Source: Acanthaster planci
Lineage: Eukaryota; Echinodermata; Asteroidea; Valvatida; Acanthasteridae
Length of the DNA: 64,000 nt
Direction of reading: 5' to 3'
Assembly (NCBI RefSeq): GCF_001949145.1
Contig: NW_019091366.1
Location: 1,548,799 to 1,612,798, forward strand
The notes under the pieces were generated by a model. That model did not search any database. It worked only from the letters and a program-made list of their open reading frames with translations, and was not told the DNA's origin. Positions 28,201-38,525 of the stretch are shown piece after piece. Made by a program: the position numbers and the translations under genes. How positions within the stretch are numbered: position 1 is the first letter of the stretch; every line of letters begins with the position of its first letter.

Positions 28201-31200
28201 GTATGTGGGTCTTTTATATATATTAAGGGTCCTTTTTTTTTCGTGTCCCTGTCACATCTGATGGGATTTTATAAGTTCAGAACACATTTTTCTAATTTCC
28301 AAGAGTGATGAATAAATGCAAATTAACAAATTGACAAACAAAAAGTTTGAAATCGATTTCAGTGATATGTCCATGTCACATGACACAGGTCAGGCGTAAC
28401 AGGGACACAAACATGTCACACTCCTGGCCCACATTTATTGATGGTGCATTTGTCCGTTATTCATTTGAACAATGTAACTTAAGTGTGCACATCTCGAACT
28501 CCATCCACACAAGAGTCAAAATCGGGCAAATTACAGAGCTGAAAATACACACCTGATTTCACTTGACTTCAATGGAATGTAGACATAAATAAAACCTACA
28601 TGGAGGCCATGGATGCCAATGATGCAACAGCACCTGGTGTTGCATGTACATGTACATGGTTGTATGAACAACCGGTGTACCATAAAATGACAACTACTCC
28701 AGTAAGTTCAAGGTTTTTAATTAACGGAAAACACACAACAGGACAAGTGAGAATTTCTGGCCAGCTCATTAGCATTAAAATTCCCCCTATAGTATCTTTT
28801 GAAAAGGGAGATTGTTTGGCCCCGCAAATGGTGAGATTGTGTAAATCGTTGCCAGGATCAACTTCCTGGGTCTTTGAGCTTTCATATGAGAGCAGAATGG
28901 CTAAAAACTATGCTTGAAAAATTGTCCTAAGTGCCAGAGAAAGTTGAGGGTTGCCACTTGAAAAATGGCTACAATCGGACTTCGGAAAAATAACTTTTGG
29001 GGGGGGGGTGATTTTGTTTTGTGAGAATAATTAAAAATGTATTGGTTAACCTACAAAAAATTGAAAAGAAATTGAAAGATTAGTGACCAGACAATAATTT
29101 CATTTGTGTTTCAGAAATCTCAGGGATGTTGGCATGCATTTTACTGGGCCCTGAAAAGTGCTGATTTTACATTGTTTTCAATGGGGCTTAAATTAGTGGA
29201 CTGTATCCTAACAAGTCCCTTTTTGGAGCCATCAAAAAGGAAGGACCCAAATGTACAAGTATCGCTGAACAGTGAATATGGCAGACATCACCCCTCTTCC
29301 TCAAGGGTACAAGAGAAGAATTAGCTGAGCTTGAATTTATTTTTAGTGACAAAGGAAGACAAAGAACATGAACCGATACAGCAACTTAAAAGTTGTCCTA
29401 TCAGTCAAAATCAGTCAAATGACTCCTGTGTGCGCATATACTGTGGCAAATCAAGTGGAAGGAATTTTTGACTGTTTGTGATTGTCTGTGACTGTTTGTG
29501 ACTGTTACAGCAAACAGAGGGTTAATTGGGTGCAGTTTTAGTGCATGCTATATATTTAAGGTCAATCTGTCTTAATAACAGAAATCTACATGGTACACAT
29601 TACTTCTTTCGTACACATATACATGTGCATGTATGCACCAAGAGCAGTAGACTAACTGCAAGTCATCCAATGCACTTTGAAATACAACATAAAAAAGTTC
29701 ACCTTTCAGTGACAAAAAAAGTTTGAAAATAGGCGTATCATCCAGGTGTGGTATTTCTAAGTTCCAAGTACCCTGTGGTACCGGGTCAAAGAACATCCGG
29801 GTTGTTGGGTTCACTGCATGCTTGAAATGCTCTGTAATCATAATCACTTGATTTTTAAACCTCTTTTCATATCTTCCCTACAACCTAACACTTTATTTCC
29901 AGAAAATGACCCGTTGCTCAAATGACTTTTGAATGATGATAAGAAATGAAAACAAATCAACAGATTTCAGGTTCTTCATTTTTAATTAATATAATTAGGC
30001 CACCTAATGTACAGGTACCCTTTAGTGTAAACCTCAAATGGAAGGCAAAGCTCAACCGCAATACCACATTCCTTCAACTTTACTTCACAGCTGACAGAAA
30101 CACAACCTGAATCACCAACTTGTTAAATTCTACCCATCTCATTCATATTAAGTAACCATGGCAACTGCATCTCTGGCAGTTTTGCGCACAGGGCCTGACA
30201 CATGTTTTATTTTTATCCAGTGACAAATGCTTGTTTCATAATCATGAATATTAAGAAATTTGATGCAGTAATCTGAGGAAACAGCTAGGCCAAGACTCCA
30301 TGACGCATCCTGTAAACATCTCTAGGAGCATGACTAAAGACAGAATTAATTCTCTCTTCTATGATATCCCAGATGCTAGCAGGCAGAACGACTCAGTGAC
30401 ACACCATGACGTGTCACAGGATAAAACTTCCACTGCTGTTTGAGCGATGAACTTCTTACATTCGTAATACAATGAGCTAATAATGTGATCATCGCTACAC
30501 AAGTGTATACTTTCAAACTCTTTTTTTTTCCTTTTAATCAACAACTTTTTCCTTTAATCAACAATGTCAGTGTCGATTTGTACTAAACTGTGTATCTGAC
30601 AATGATGCATACTGGTCGCATGGCTGGTGGTGAAATCTGCAATCAAATTAACCAATTTTTCGGACATCTGACTGCATCCATGAAAGAAAGTTCACATGCA
30701 TGTACTAGTGCATCAACATACAGTTGGCCTTGTGGAGCAAATACATTTTTTGTGAGTGGTGCTCATCCAAGATTACCCAAACAGTGTACTGCTGCCATTC
30801 AAATGGTAATGGTGCTCTCCAATTTCGACAATTTCTTTTAGCAGAACAGAAATTTTCTCATCCAAAGTTCCCAAACCAAGGGAAAACTTGAGGGAATTAT
30901 TTCATCTTGCAATTCAACTTCCATTGAGAACTACTCAAAGGAGAAACGTGAAAGGATATGAGTTTCTTAACTTGCTTGTTTTGCATTGGACAGGTTGACC
31001 CAAAAACCTCATGTAGGAACATGCATGCGGCAGTCCATGGCCGAAAACAGGTTCGACTATATGCCAAAACTGGAAATGGGTACATGTACATTAGACTGAA
31101 AATTGCTACATGTAGATATATATTCGACAACTGACATAAGAACATTTTGCATGGACCTGTAATAATTTTTATAGTAGCGTTGTACTGTACTTCACATTTA

Positions 31201-34034
31201 ATTCATCAACTGTAGGTTAATTCAATTTTATAAAAATCAAAATTGGGGAAAAACCTGAAAAGGATGTCTTAAAACTGTTTGTTGTAATGACCTGAAAATA
31301 ACACAAACAACTGTCAAAGATTTATTGATCTTGGAAATGTTTCAAATAATTTCCACATTACAGTTTTGGGTTCCATAAGTACATGTACATGTGTACCAAA
31401 ACTGGACCAAAGTTTATTGGTAAGCAAATATTTACATATTATGATTGTCTCAAATTAGCATGCTATGCAGACACAAACTCACATTCCATGCGGGCCAATG
31501 GTCCGGGTGGTCTATTTGGGAGAGCATCAAAAATCTGTTATGACTGCTACGAAGAGTAAACAAACTCCTGAACAAAAATCAACAATCAACACATTACAAG
31601 TAGCATGTGCTTACATGAACCTATGGTGATCATGTACTCACTTGGAGCAAACACTTTTTGAAATGCCTCCATCTGTCTTAGTTTTCGTGACTTCAACTTG
31701 CATCAACAGACTAAGCCGTAACCTAAACATGTAGGTACAAACCCCAATATAACATATTCATGCAAAGCCAAAGAAAAACAGCCATGAAATACCGATTAAA
31801 GTCCTTGGGATAATTCTCTATGATGTTCACAATCAGAGTATACCTGGTCTATGAGCTAGAAGGGGTGGGGTGGGTTAACGCCCCCAAAGAGCAGTTTAAT
31901 TAGCAGCTTTGTAGCTGTCTGGAATGATTTCCAAACTATTCCATCTACATGTACATGTCCATATACATGTAGACAAGGTAACATTGTGTTGTTGAGTGGG
32001 GAACCATGAACATTTGGTGTAATATACCTGTACCTGTAGGTCAAAACCTTGGGTGATATTTCACTGAGAAGTTCTGTAGATTCATAAGATCAGAGCTCTC
32101 TGATGGAATACATGTGCAGTATGTGCCGAGCCAAGTCGAACACCAAGACTACATGTTGACAAACTGACAAGACTTCTTGCAATGTTCTCCAAGATAAAAA
32201 ATGCCTGCCAAGGAAAGCTGGATTATGACCTTGTTGAGATTGTCCATGTACGCAACACAGCAGTTACATGTACATGTATAAATCCAGTGTTACAACTTAC
32301 ATGCACAGACATGGTTCTTAAGCGAATTTCTTTCAATCATTTTATAGTTTATTTGTACAGTAGTACTGCTTATGTGATACGTAGTAACCAAACACATCTC
32401 ATGATCAGCAGCAGCTCTGATATTATGAATGTTTGTGATTTAAGAATTCCTCTTGTGTCTTGGGGTTGGTTTTCAAAATTGAGGCTCAAAGTCAGTAAAA
32501 AATACAGTGATCAATCCTTCCAATAGTGAGACATTTATTATCTGCATAAGAGGACTAAAGCTACTGTTAAACTTAGGTATTTATTTCTTTCTTAGCAATG
32601 CATTTTCTGAAATAATTAAATACAGCTTGTAACTCTATACACGTATGTTGGGCATTTTTCAAGTACATGTACATATTTTGAAGCATAGACTTATTCCAAT
32701 TTTTTACCAGAGAATAACATAAAACCCACATGTAACATGACATAACGGCCAATCATCTGTCCATCTGTTTGGAATTATTTTTCCAACATATAATGTACAC
32801 TGTCTAACTAATTGCCCGTATGTATACAGTGTACTTACATGTAAGTACCATCTGTCTGGATCTTATCAATTGAATATTTTCCCCAGAATTTTTCTATTCT
32901 CAACTAGAGAGTAGTGTTTGATAGTAGATTTTTTTCCCAATTTTCAAATCTTGAAACAGTTTGAACACATATATGTACAAATACATGTACACGTACATTG
33001 ACGTATCTTGTAGGTAATATGCCATTTTCAATGAACCTCCAGAAATCATTTCTGGGCAAAATACAGCACATTCTCCATCACTAAATTTTCCAAAGGAATG
33101 TGCACAAGAGGATAGTACTGAGACCATTTTTTAAGCCCAACTAGATTTTCTTCACATTTCTCTGAAGTTTTTTTCTGCAAAAATAGGCCTATTTACCTGA
33201 CAAATTTCTCACAAACTCCAAGATCCCACTGACTTACAAGAAAACAGCAACACAATTTCAATTTTGGGTACATGATATATCATTGCCCGTTTACCCACTG
33301 CATTGACTGTCTCAACTATGCATGCTAAGGATTAATAGTTTGCACAATGACAATGCATACGATGTCATTAGACATGACAAGCTTAGCTGCATTGAACTGC
33401 TCAAGGCAGTGCATGTGTATAATTCAAATTTAAACTACAAACAATTTATTTTTTCAAGTGCAATAAGGTATGAAACTGCAGTAAATCTAAGCAATATCCA
33501 TCTGTGTATGAAACGATAATTTACCGTACGTGTACATGTAGGCCTACTATGTGCTAACATGGAGGAATCAAACATACTACTACTAGTGACTACTTGTTCT
33601 TTGTAGTACATGTCATCATGGTAAATGTGTGGTGAATGCTGTTTTGTCATGTAATGCTTCTTCCACTTTATCTGAGGGGATAGTCTACGGTTCTCTGTAA
33701 TTACGAAACTTGACGCGTTTATAAATTCCAAATAGCAGAAACTACCGGTAAATGTTTGACACAAATTAAAACTTGGGTGTGTAATAGAGACAGCAGGCAG
33801 TGTGAAAACAACGCTAAACCGCATCGTCATTGAAGAGCCAGGACCAGGTCACATTCTGAAGCCTCTCGTGGGGGACCTTATCGAACACATCAGAGAACTT
33901 TAGAACTCAGAGCAACAAATTGAAATGCCTAGTTTTGTAACATACTCACCGATCTCGTCTCCATGGCCCATTTGGGCCAGGACATGCAGAAGTTCCGGCG
34001 ACAAAATTCTCGGAATTCCCTTCAGAACCACCAT
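4218..34034 (-). CDS. FUOM: Fucose mutarotase (six exons)
   Basis: Interconverts the alpha and beta anomers of L-fucose, supplying the form used by the cytosolic fucose salvage pathway to GDP-fucose; RbsD/FucU family. Six minus-strand exons (34034-33950, 22142-22074, 21187-21117, 11954-11853, 8958-8885, 4278-4218) join in frame to 153 aa, close to the human protein (about 154 aa). Visible family motifs are LKGIP at 4-8, MGHGDE at 22-27 (the family histidine), LADANFP at 30-36, EIRADG at 47-52, GIPELLEA near 54-61, VMELV near 78-82, ERFAFYERAKKAFAV at 116-130 and ALYGNLILKKGV at 137-148. All introns are GT/AG. Intron phases are 1,1,0,0,2. The start is the ATG before VVLKGIP, matching family N termini. 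The gene is spread over about 30 kb by repeat-filled introns. I see no frameshift. Family assignment is near certain; the enzyme activity is inferred from the family. Confidence 0.93.
4517..5138. mobile_element. Non-autonomous pogo/Tigger-like DNA transposon
   Basis: The left end TAGTGGAACGCCGCTATACC and right end, inverted, CAGTGGAACGTCGCTATAAC form terminal inverted repeats of about 24 bases flanked by TA, the target of Tc1/mariner/pogo elements. The terminus resembles those of pogo/Tigger elements. The roughly 620-base interior has no transposase frame. The left interior also carries several near-repeats of GCTATACCGAAC or variants, from about 4526 to 4590. Confidence 0.65.
5878..5955. repeat. 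Probable transposon-end fragment
   Basis: Two copies of CGGCTTA(C/T)ACG lie about 60 bases apart, with GCGGGTTATAACTCCGGGC between them. This wording recurs at ends of dispersed elements in many animal genomes as far as I remember. I cannot define its borders. Confidence 0.35.
6339..6378. repeat. Near-perfect 16-base hairpin
   Basis: CTCATCACCCAGCGCC is followed after eight bases by GGCACTGGGTGATGAG, pairing at 15 of 16 positions. It may be a small foldback remnant. No role assigned. Confidence 0.6.
8885..8958 (-). CDS. FUOM: FUOM exon 5
   Basis: Acceptor ATTACAG, donor GTAAGT. Encodes VKIEQIERFAFYERAKKAF through VVAT, ending in phase 2. This holds the conserved FYERAK-AFAVVATG segment. Confidence 0.92.
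8959..11852 (-). other. FUOM intron 4
   Basis: A frame of 203 codons runs on the + strand at 8954-9565, but it overlaps FUOM exon 5 antisense and has no recognised similarity. I see no gene here beyond FUOM. Confidence 0.6.
11853..11954 (-). CDS. FUOM: FUOM exon 4
   Basis: Acceptor CTCTCAG, donor GTAAGC. Encodes 34 residues from AMVMELVDEHKK to EGKT, phase 0 at both ends. The pattern VMELV followed by P-x-L-V-W is typical of the family. Confidence 0.92.
11955..21116 (-). other. FUOM intron 3
   Basis: Contains a (CAAA)n tract near 12451-12470, poly-G runs near 12250, 14426 and 18168, clustered ACATGTACATGTA near 14310-14355, and a B-box-like GGTTCGAATTCC near 16216 without a matching A box. 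No gene recognised. Confidence 0.6.
21117..21187 (-). CDS. FUOM: FUOM exon 3
   Basis: Acceptor TTTTCCAG, donor GTAAGC. Encodes G-HGIPELLEAILQLLPLD through FVPSP, ending in phase 0. Confidence 0.92.
21188..22073 (-). other. FUOM intron 2
   Basis: A short AT-rich intron (886 bases). Nothing recognised in it. Confidence 0.7.
22074..22142 (-). CDS. FUOM: FUOM exon 2
   Basis: Acceptor CAATAG, donor GTATGT. Encodes V-LADANFPSSSICGAG through IRAD, phase 1 at both ends, and joins exon 1 to give GDEIVLADANFP, a family signature. Confidence 0.93.
26834..27044. repeat. Inverted-repeat element (GGCGTGGCTA ends)
   Basis: The left end AGCGGCGTGGCTAAAG is the near inverse of the right end CTTGGCTACGCCACTG (about 13 of 16 positions). 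The 211-base interior is rich in CCCCC runs. The sequence at 51599-51617 starts in a similar way (GTGGCGTGACTATAGGGGC), suggesting a dispersed family. Confidence 0.5.
27067..27225. repeat. Small inverted-repeat element (MITE-like)
   Basis: GTTCCCATTGGACTTTTTT at the left is matched by AAAAAGTCCAATGGAAC at the right in inverse orientation, enclosing about 125 bases that include the start of a spurious open frame. Confidence 0.5.
28243..28408. mobile_element. MITE with GTGTCCCTGT ends, copy 1
   Basis: The left end GTGTCCCTGTCAC and right end GTAACAGGGACAC are inverted copies. The 166-base body matches the sequence at 63563-63736 over most of its length, sharing TAAGTTCAGA, CCAAGAGTGATGAAT and TTTCAGTGATAT. 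It has no coding capacity. Confidence 0.7.
28744..29204 (+). repeat. Dispersed repeat of about 460 bases, copy 1
   Basis: Nearly the full length matches the reverse complement of 49857-50313, by eye around 85-90 percent identical, including TTGAGGGTTGCCACTTGAAA and CAGGGATGTTGGCATGCAT. It has no evident coding frame and no clear terminal repeats, so the class is unknown. Confidence 0.7.
33950..34034 (-). CDS. FUOM: FUOM exon 1
   Basis: Encodes residues 1-28 plus one base, from the ATG (33 bases after an upstream CAACAG) to GDEI. Donor is G|GTGAGT, phase 1. It contains the catalytic-region GHGDE. Confidence 0.93.
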
Positions 34035-36600
34035 CTTTTCGCAGGTAACTGTTGCTCACAAATCTACGATGCAGCTGGTTCCCGCTACAACAAAGATGAA
34101 TTCAACTGTACGGAGCAAGTGCAGCAGAGTACCATTGTCAAAACAAATAGACTGCACTGGGTAAGGTCACAAGGTGAAGGTTGCCTAATTGGACTGGGCA
34201 TGCGCACTTTGCAAGGAAACTGAGGAGAGGGAATATTCGCGGTTGTTCGGAACCCTGAGATTTCAAGAAAAGAAAAAAAACAAAGATAGTTATGAGAGGA
34301 ATGATTCGTTAAAATCAAATATCAAACAACATGTTCAAACTATGGACCAAACCTCTTATAGTTCAAGCATGAAGGAAAGTATAGGCCTTCCTCCATGCCA
34401 ACATTTTGCAATTTTTTTTCTTTTATAACTTTCGGCATTTATCCTTTATCTGCCATTTACATGTATTTATTTATATATATATATATGTATAAATATTTTC
34501 ATCTCCACTTCCAATCGCTGGCCAGTACAAATCATTTAGAGGGCAGTTTACCGTTACCATAACGACGGAAGTTGTAAGAGTGGGCGTTACAACATTAAAC
34601 CAGCAGACAGTACATACCGACTCAGACCCCGCTAGTAATTATCAGCAACTCAAGACCCAAAATAGAATGCCAGTGGAAGTCTAGCAAATACAACAATTAG
34701 TAAAAGGTTTTGATACCATCCACCCAATAGGATTTTTCCTTCGAAAGAATTTCCGTCCCAGCCAGACCCCAGAAAGCAGACAAACGGGATATTGTATTCA
34801 CGCTGGGCCCTTAATTTACAGACGGACAGCGACTCTGTAAAAGGAAAGCTATTTCCCGCTGTATTTTGGTGGAATACAGTACGTACTCACCGTCTAGACA
34901 GACGCTACTTTTGCAGGTTTTATTTCTTTTTCTAGGGGTTGCTGCCCTTTAAGATATTCTACTCCAAGACAATAACCACCTGCTTTCTTTCGACAAAGGA
35001 ACCTGAAATTCCTCTTATTTAGTGGCTAACCAAATTGTTAGTCGGTAAATATATCCTACCTTTGATCACCTGTAGCATTCGGAGAGTGAAATGTACATGG
35101 GTTATTTTTGACTTTGGAGTCCAAATGTCGATTTCAAAGAAAGATGAAGACAAAAATCAGTTGCAGGCTATGTTGGGTACATCGTGTCGTATCATCGTAA
35201 GCATGTTGAAAATGGACCAGCATTCTAACCTTGTTAACTTTCCTTTTCTTTTCACAAGTTTCCACCAAATTGACTTTTCACAGGACCCTGATCCGTTTCT
35301 GAGCCAAGCATGTACCAAACAAAGGGAACATCCGGTACCATCATTTCTCGACCGTAGAGCATCGGAAATCAGCCATTATAGCTAAACCGGACATCAGCAT
35401 TCGTGGGAAATGGTGAGAGAAACACCAGTATAATATACCTTAATCTGCCCACTTACAAGTTAGTGCTTACACACTAAACATCTGCTTTGGTTTCAGTTCT
35501 AAAGGATGCTGGGTAACTTGACCGTCGTTTTCAAGTCTTAGGGTGGAAACGGTGTTTGCCTTACCACAGTTGTAATCACGTCACCGTACTCATCCAGGCA
35601 GTGGGCGACCTCCCCTACAGAAACTTTACCACCCCCACCCCTCACTAAAATGGAACGCTGAAAATAATTCCTGTAATTAAGATAACATGCATCTTTACAG
35701 TGTTAAAATCATGGATACGTAGGCTGAGTGCCCCCGCCCCATTTTGCGAAATCCAACAGAACTTACCAAAATAACTGTGTCGGTTTTGTATCCTAGTGAT
35801 AAATTAGTGGAAAGATGGTTACTTTAAAATTCTTGGTAATTTTGCAGACCGTTTAACAGTTGTAATTTTGTTACCTTTAAGTAAAAGAGGAAAATCACGG
35901 TAACCCTCATGGTGACTAACCTAGTGTGGAAGTCTGAAGCTATTTAGCTTTAAGACAGCCAAGTAGTTTAGAAAAGTACTACCCGGTTCACAGTACATGT
36001 AGTACCATCGATAGTACCATCGATGGTACCATCGATAGTACCATCGATAGTACCATTAATAATTTTCGTTTGTTTTCAGCAATTTTGTGATGCAATTAAG
36101 AAGGTGTTGGTCAAGAACTTTGTGCGCTTTACTGCAGGTGGTAGCCATTTGCGCAAAATAGGCAAACCAGTCAAGCGAACCAAAGCATTATCGGGTCTCT
36201 GGTCATAAAAACGGGATCTCTGTGTAACACTTCAGCAAACAACCGTTCCTGCTGAAACATAAATATTATTGCTAAAACACTGCAATTAGTTAAACTCGTT
36301 GCTTGAAGTTTAGTCAACGTTATCACCCGACAATTCTTGGGGCCGTTAGTTGAAGCATTTTCAGGTAAAGTAAGCAACGCCATTTGGGAACAGAGCACGC
36401 GCGTTGACGGGGCAGACCTCGTACGTGCGAGTATATATGCTTATTTCATTATTGGTATGAGCTATTGGAACACCAAGCTGTCTCGTTTGTTGATGTAAAA
36501 AAATTTTCAAGAATAAGGTAATAATAAATGAACAATTTCCAAGCATCATTGACCACTGAATTTGCAGTGTAACACTGAGCTATTGAGGCAGTTATTCCGT
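34035..36600. other. Intergenic region between FUOM and cytokine-like gene A
   Basis: Should contain the FUOM promoter (no TATA box seen just upstream of its start) and the distal promoter of gene A. It includes a (TA)n tract near 34472-34487 and the 12-base tandem repeat at 36001-36060. A 116-codon frame at 35035-35385 has no recognised features. Confidence 0.5.
36001..36060. repeat. Five 12-base tandem repeats with ATCGAT core
   Basis: Exactly five units of AGTACCATCGAT lie head to tail; the third begins with G and the fifth ends TTAAT. Each complete unit contains the palindrome ATCGAT, and neighbouring units create GATNGTACCATC palindromes. It lies about 0.7 kb upstream of the gene A TATA box. 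Confidence 0.95.
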
Positions 36601-36617
36601 TTGCACAAAGCGGAGTG

Positions 36618-36717
36618 CGATGACTCATACCTATTTCGGGACAGCCCGAACTCTCTCCGTGCTCCGCATGGTTCGAGAAGAGAACAGGAAGAGCAGCGAC
36701 AGATAAAGGTATAAATA
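36618..36717 (+). promoter_or_regulatory. Promoter of cytokine-like gene A (AP-1 site and TATA box)
   Basis: TGACTCA (36621-36627), the AP-1 consensus, lies in the block CGATGACTCAT-ACC-TATTTCG. TATAAATA follows at 36710-36717, putting transcription start near 36740 and giving a 5' UTR of about 230 bases. Gene B has the same AP-1 block upstream of its TATA box, which supports function. Confidence 0.6.
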
Positions 36718-36973
36718 TGGGCGGTTGGGACGAACCTGACTTAAAAAAACTTATTCCCAAACGTGGCTCTCCCATCAAAGCGCCGCCTGTCAACAGCTTA
36801 ATTAGAAAACACGTTATTCGCTTGTTATTCAGACAATCTACAATCTTGGTATCCATTTTGACCAACCAGGCAGCGGCTCTAATACTTCAGGCAGAAGTTA
36901 CCTATCAGCTATCCAGTGCCTTGATAACTTTCTACTCCGTGTCCTCTACCGTGGTACCAAGTTCGACTTCGGG

Positions 36974-36992
36974 ATGGCAGAACCGTATTTCG
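36974..36992 (+). CDS. Gene A exon 1
   Basis: ATG to G|GTAAGT, encoding MAEPYF plus the first base of a glycine codon (phase 1). Confidence 0.65.
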
Positions 36993-38525
36993 GTAAGTTT
37001 GCCCTATTCCCTCTGAGCCGTTGCATAATGACACCTGGCCATCAGGTATTCAAGGATCTTACTATTTTCTCACACAAAACGACTTGGCCGAACTATACGA
37101 GATGCGGAAAAGGGCACGCCCTCTTCCCCTTCTTCCCCAGTCAAATATTGACTATATTGGTTTCTATGTGGGGACTTTCTGGAAGAAAATATTCATGCCC
37201 TACAGTCGAGATTTCAGAGATAAATACACATAGCCGCATGCTAAAACCACTCTTTACTTCAAACAGGTATGATAAGTGCAGTCTTACTGCTGTGTGCTGG
37301 TGTCGTTTTTTGTGCACCCGTTAGCAACTGCGGCGCTACCAATATTTCCGTAACTTGTGGACCTTCACAGCCCGCAGTCACCACCTACAGCATGCTTTCT
37401 GAGCTGACGGAGAACTTCAGGGACAAGTGTACAGATTTTTTCCAGATATATGTAAGCGTTCTCTATGTTTCTGATCATGGTTGCTCCGCCCAAAATATAG
37501 ATACTATTGTTTGGGCATAATTGTCTGGCTCCATTAAGCATAAAATAAATGCATTTTTGTTGTCCAGATGCCGCATTTTATCGAACAGTCGCTGTGGATA
37601 TACAATGATCCTTGATTTCGAAAGAGCAGAAGCTGTTACACGTGGAAACTTTACGGAAGTTGGTGCGCTTTCCTGATACCAGGATTTGTATGATAGTGGG
37701 ATTTCTATGCAGGGACTTGCATTTCATTTTATAGTGTGGTGAGTGGTTGCCTGACATCCTAATATTGGCAAGGGTTGTTCATAGGTTGTAGCCAGACGAA
37801 TTCTGCATTGATTTTTCTGCCTTTTGGAGAGAATGCAGACCAACTGTGACGGATAGCTATGCATTGCGAATCCGGAGTATTTCAGATTTACAGGATCGTG
37901 GACTTTCCCTCTTTTTGGAACAATTGTAGGAGGAGAGGACAGGACCTCTTGCCTTGAGCGACCATCAAAGTGATCTGCCTAAAATCTGGTGTATGCCAGA
38001 TATTGGAGCAACAGGTGACTTGATGGCCACACATTACAATATCCTGAAAGCTTTCAAGAGGCCCCTGGAGGTTGTCATCAACGACGAAAACAAATACCCT
38101 GGCACTCAATTTATCAATTTCGGTAGCTTGGAGGAATCGCTGAGAATTGTTACACAAGCTTTCCAAGATATGGTGAGTACAAGCATGCTGCATACTGCAC
38201 CCGTGTTGTCTCCGTGGTTTTCTCCCTTTTTTAATGTAGAGATCGATTACAAAGCCATGTTTGTGTGAAATTAATTTCTTTCTGTTGGCGAGATCAAAAT
38301 TTCTGGTTTGGGCTTTTAATCTTGATAGTCTATTTCCCCCCTTATTTTTAGATATGCTACACTGAACTCCAAGGTCAAAGTTGGGTAGACGAGTCCACGG
38401 ATGTCCCATGGCCCGCAGCTCAGAGTTATAACGAAGAAACCATAATTAGGGACTACACTGTGCTCTACTTCTTGAGACAGTACTCGGGTTGGCTTTACTT
38501 CTCCACCGTGCTAATCAACTCATAA
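36974..38525 (+). CDS. Cytokine-like gene A: predicted secreted four-helix protein, IL-6/CNTF/CLCF1 class
   Basis: Four exons (36974-36992, 37267-37451, 37930-38172, 38352-38525) join at GT/AG sites with phases 1,0,0 to give 206 aa. Residues 8-23 form a hydrophobic signal peptide core ending CA-PVS. Helix A is about 46-68 (TYSMLSEL to FFQIY), helix B about 99-121, helix C about 134-149 and helix D about 177-203 with RDYTVLYFL. An N-glycosylation site NIS lies after the signal peptide. The signal peptide split by a phase 1 intron after Gly, and helix A ending in Tyr at a phase 0 intron, match CLCF1/CNTF-type genes as I remember them. Gene B has the same structure and shares TTY-x-x-LS, ATHY, the IC at the start of the last exon and RDYTVL. 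Secretion and signalling through a gp130-like receptor and JAK/STAT are inferred. Primary identity is low, so another long-chain helical cytokine class is possible. Confidence 0.72.
37267..37451 (+). CDS. Gene A exon 2 (signal peptide core, helix A)
   Basis: Acceptor TTCAAACAG, donor TAT|GTAAGC. Encodes G-MISAVLLLCAGVVFCA and then helix A, ending at Tyr in phase 0. Confidence 0.75.
37930..38172 (+). CDS. Gene A exon 3 (AB loop, helices B and C)
   Basis: Acceptor CAATTGTAG after a pyrimidine stretch, donor ATG|GTGAGT. 81 residues, phase 0 at both ends, starting EERTGPL (gene B: EEERFGEPL) and containing MATHYNILKAF. Confidence 0.75.
38352..38525 (+). CDS. Gene A exon 4 (helix D and stop)
   Basis: Acceptor TTATTTTTAG. 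Starts IC, as in gene B, and contains IIRDYTVLYFLRQY; ends INS-stop. Gene A lacks the C-terminal tail seen in gene B. Confidence 0.75.
   Translation: MCYTELQGQSWVDESTDVPWPAAQSYNEETIIRDYTVLYFLRQYSGWLYFSTVLINS

Larger units (their letters stand above)
22143..33949 (-). other. FUOM intron 1
   Basis: The largest intron, 11.8 kb. It holds inverted-repeat elements at 26834-27044 and 27067-27225, a MITE at 28243-28408 and a dispersed repeat at 28744-29204, with many TACATGTA palindromes, for example near 26700, 27700, 28160, 31380 and 31950. Open frames up to 162 codons at 26631-27453 fall within the repeat zone and I do not treat them as genes. Confidence 0.6.

Noticed and set aside
36001-36060. 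CRISPR-like array
   Set aside because: The units are contiguous 12-base repeats without spacers in a eukaryotic context, so this is a minisatellite.
36717-37016. 99-codon + frame over the gene A 5' UTR
   Set aside because: It is in a different frame from the spliced gene A product, and the splice and phase evidence supports the ATG at 36974.
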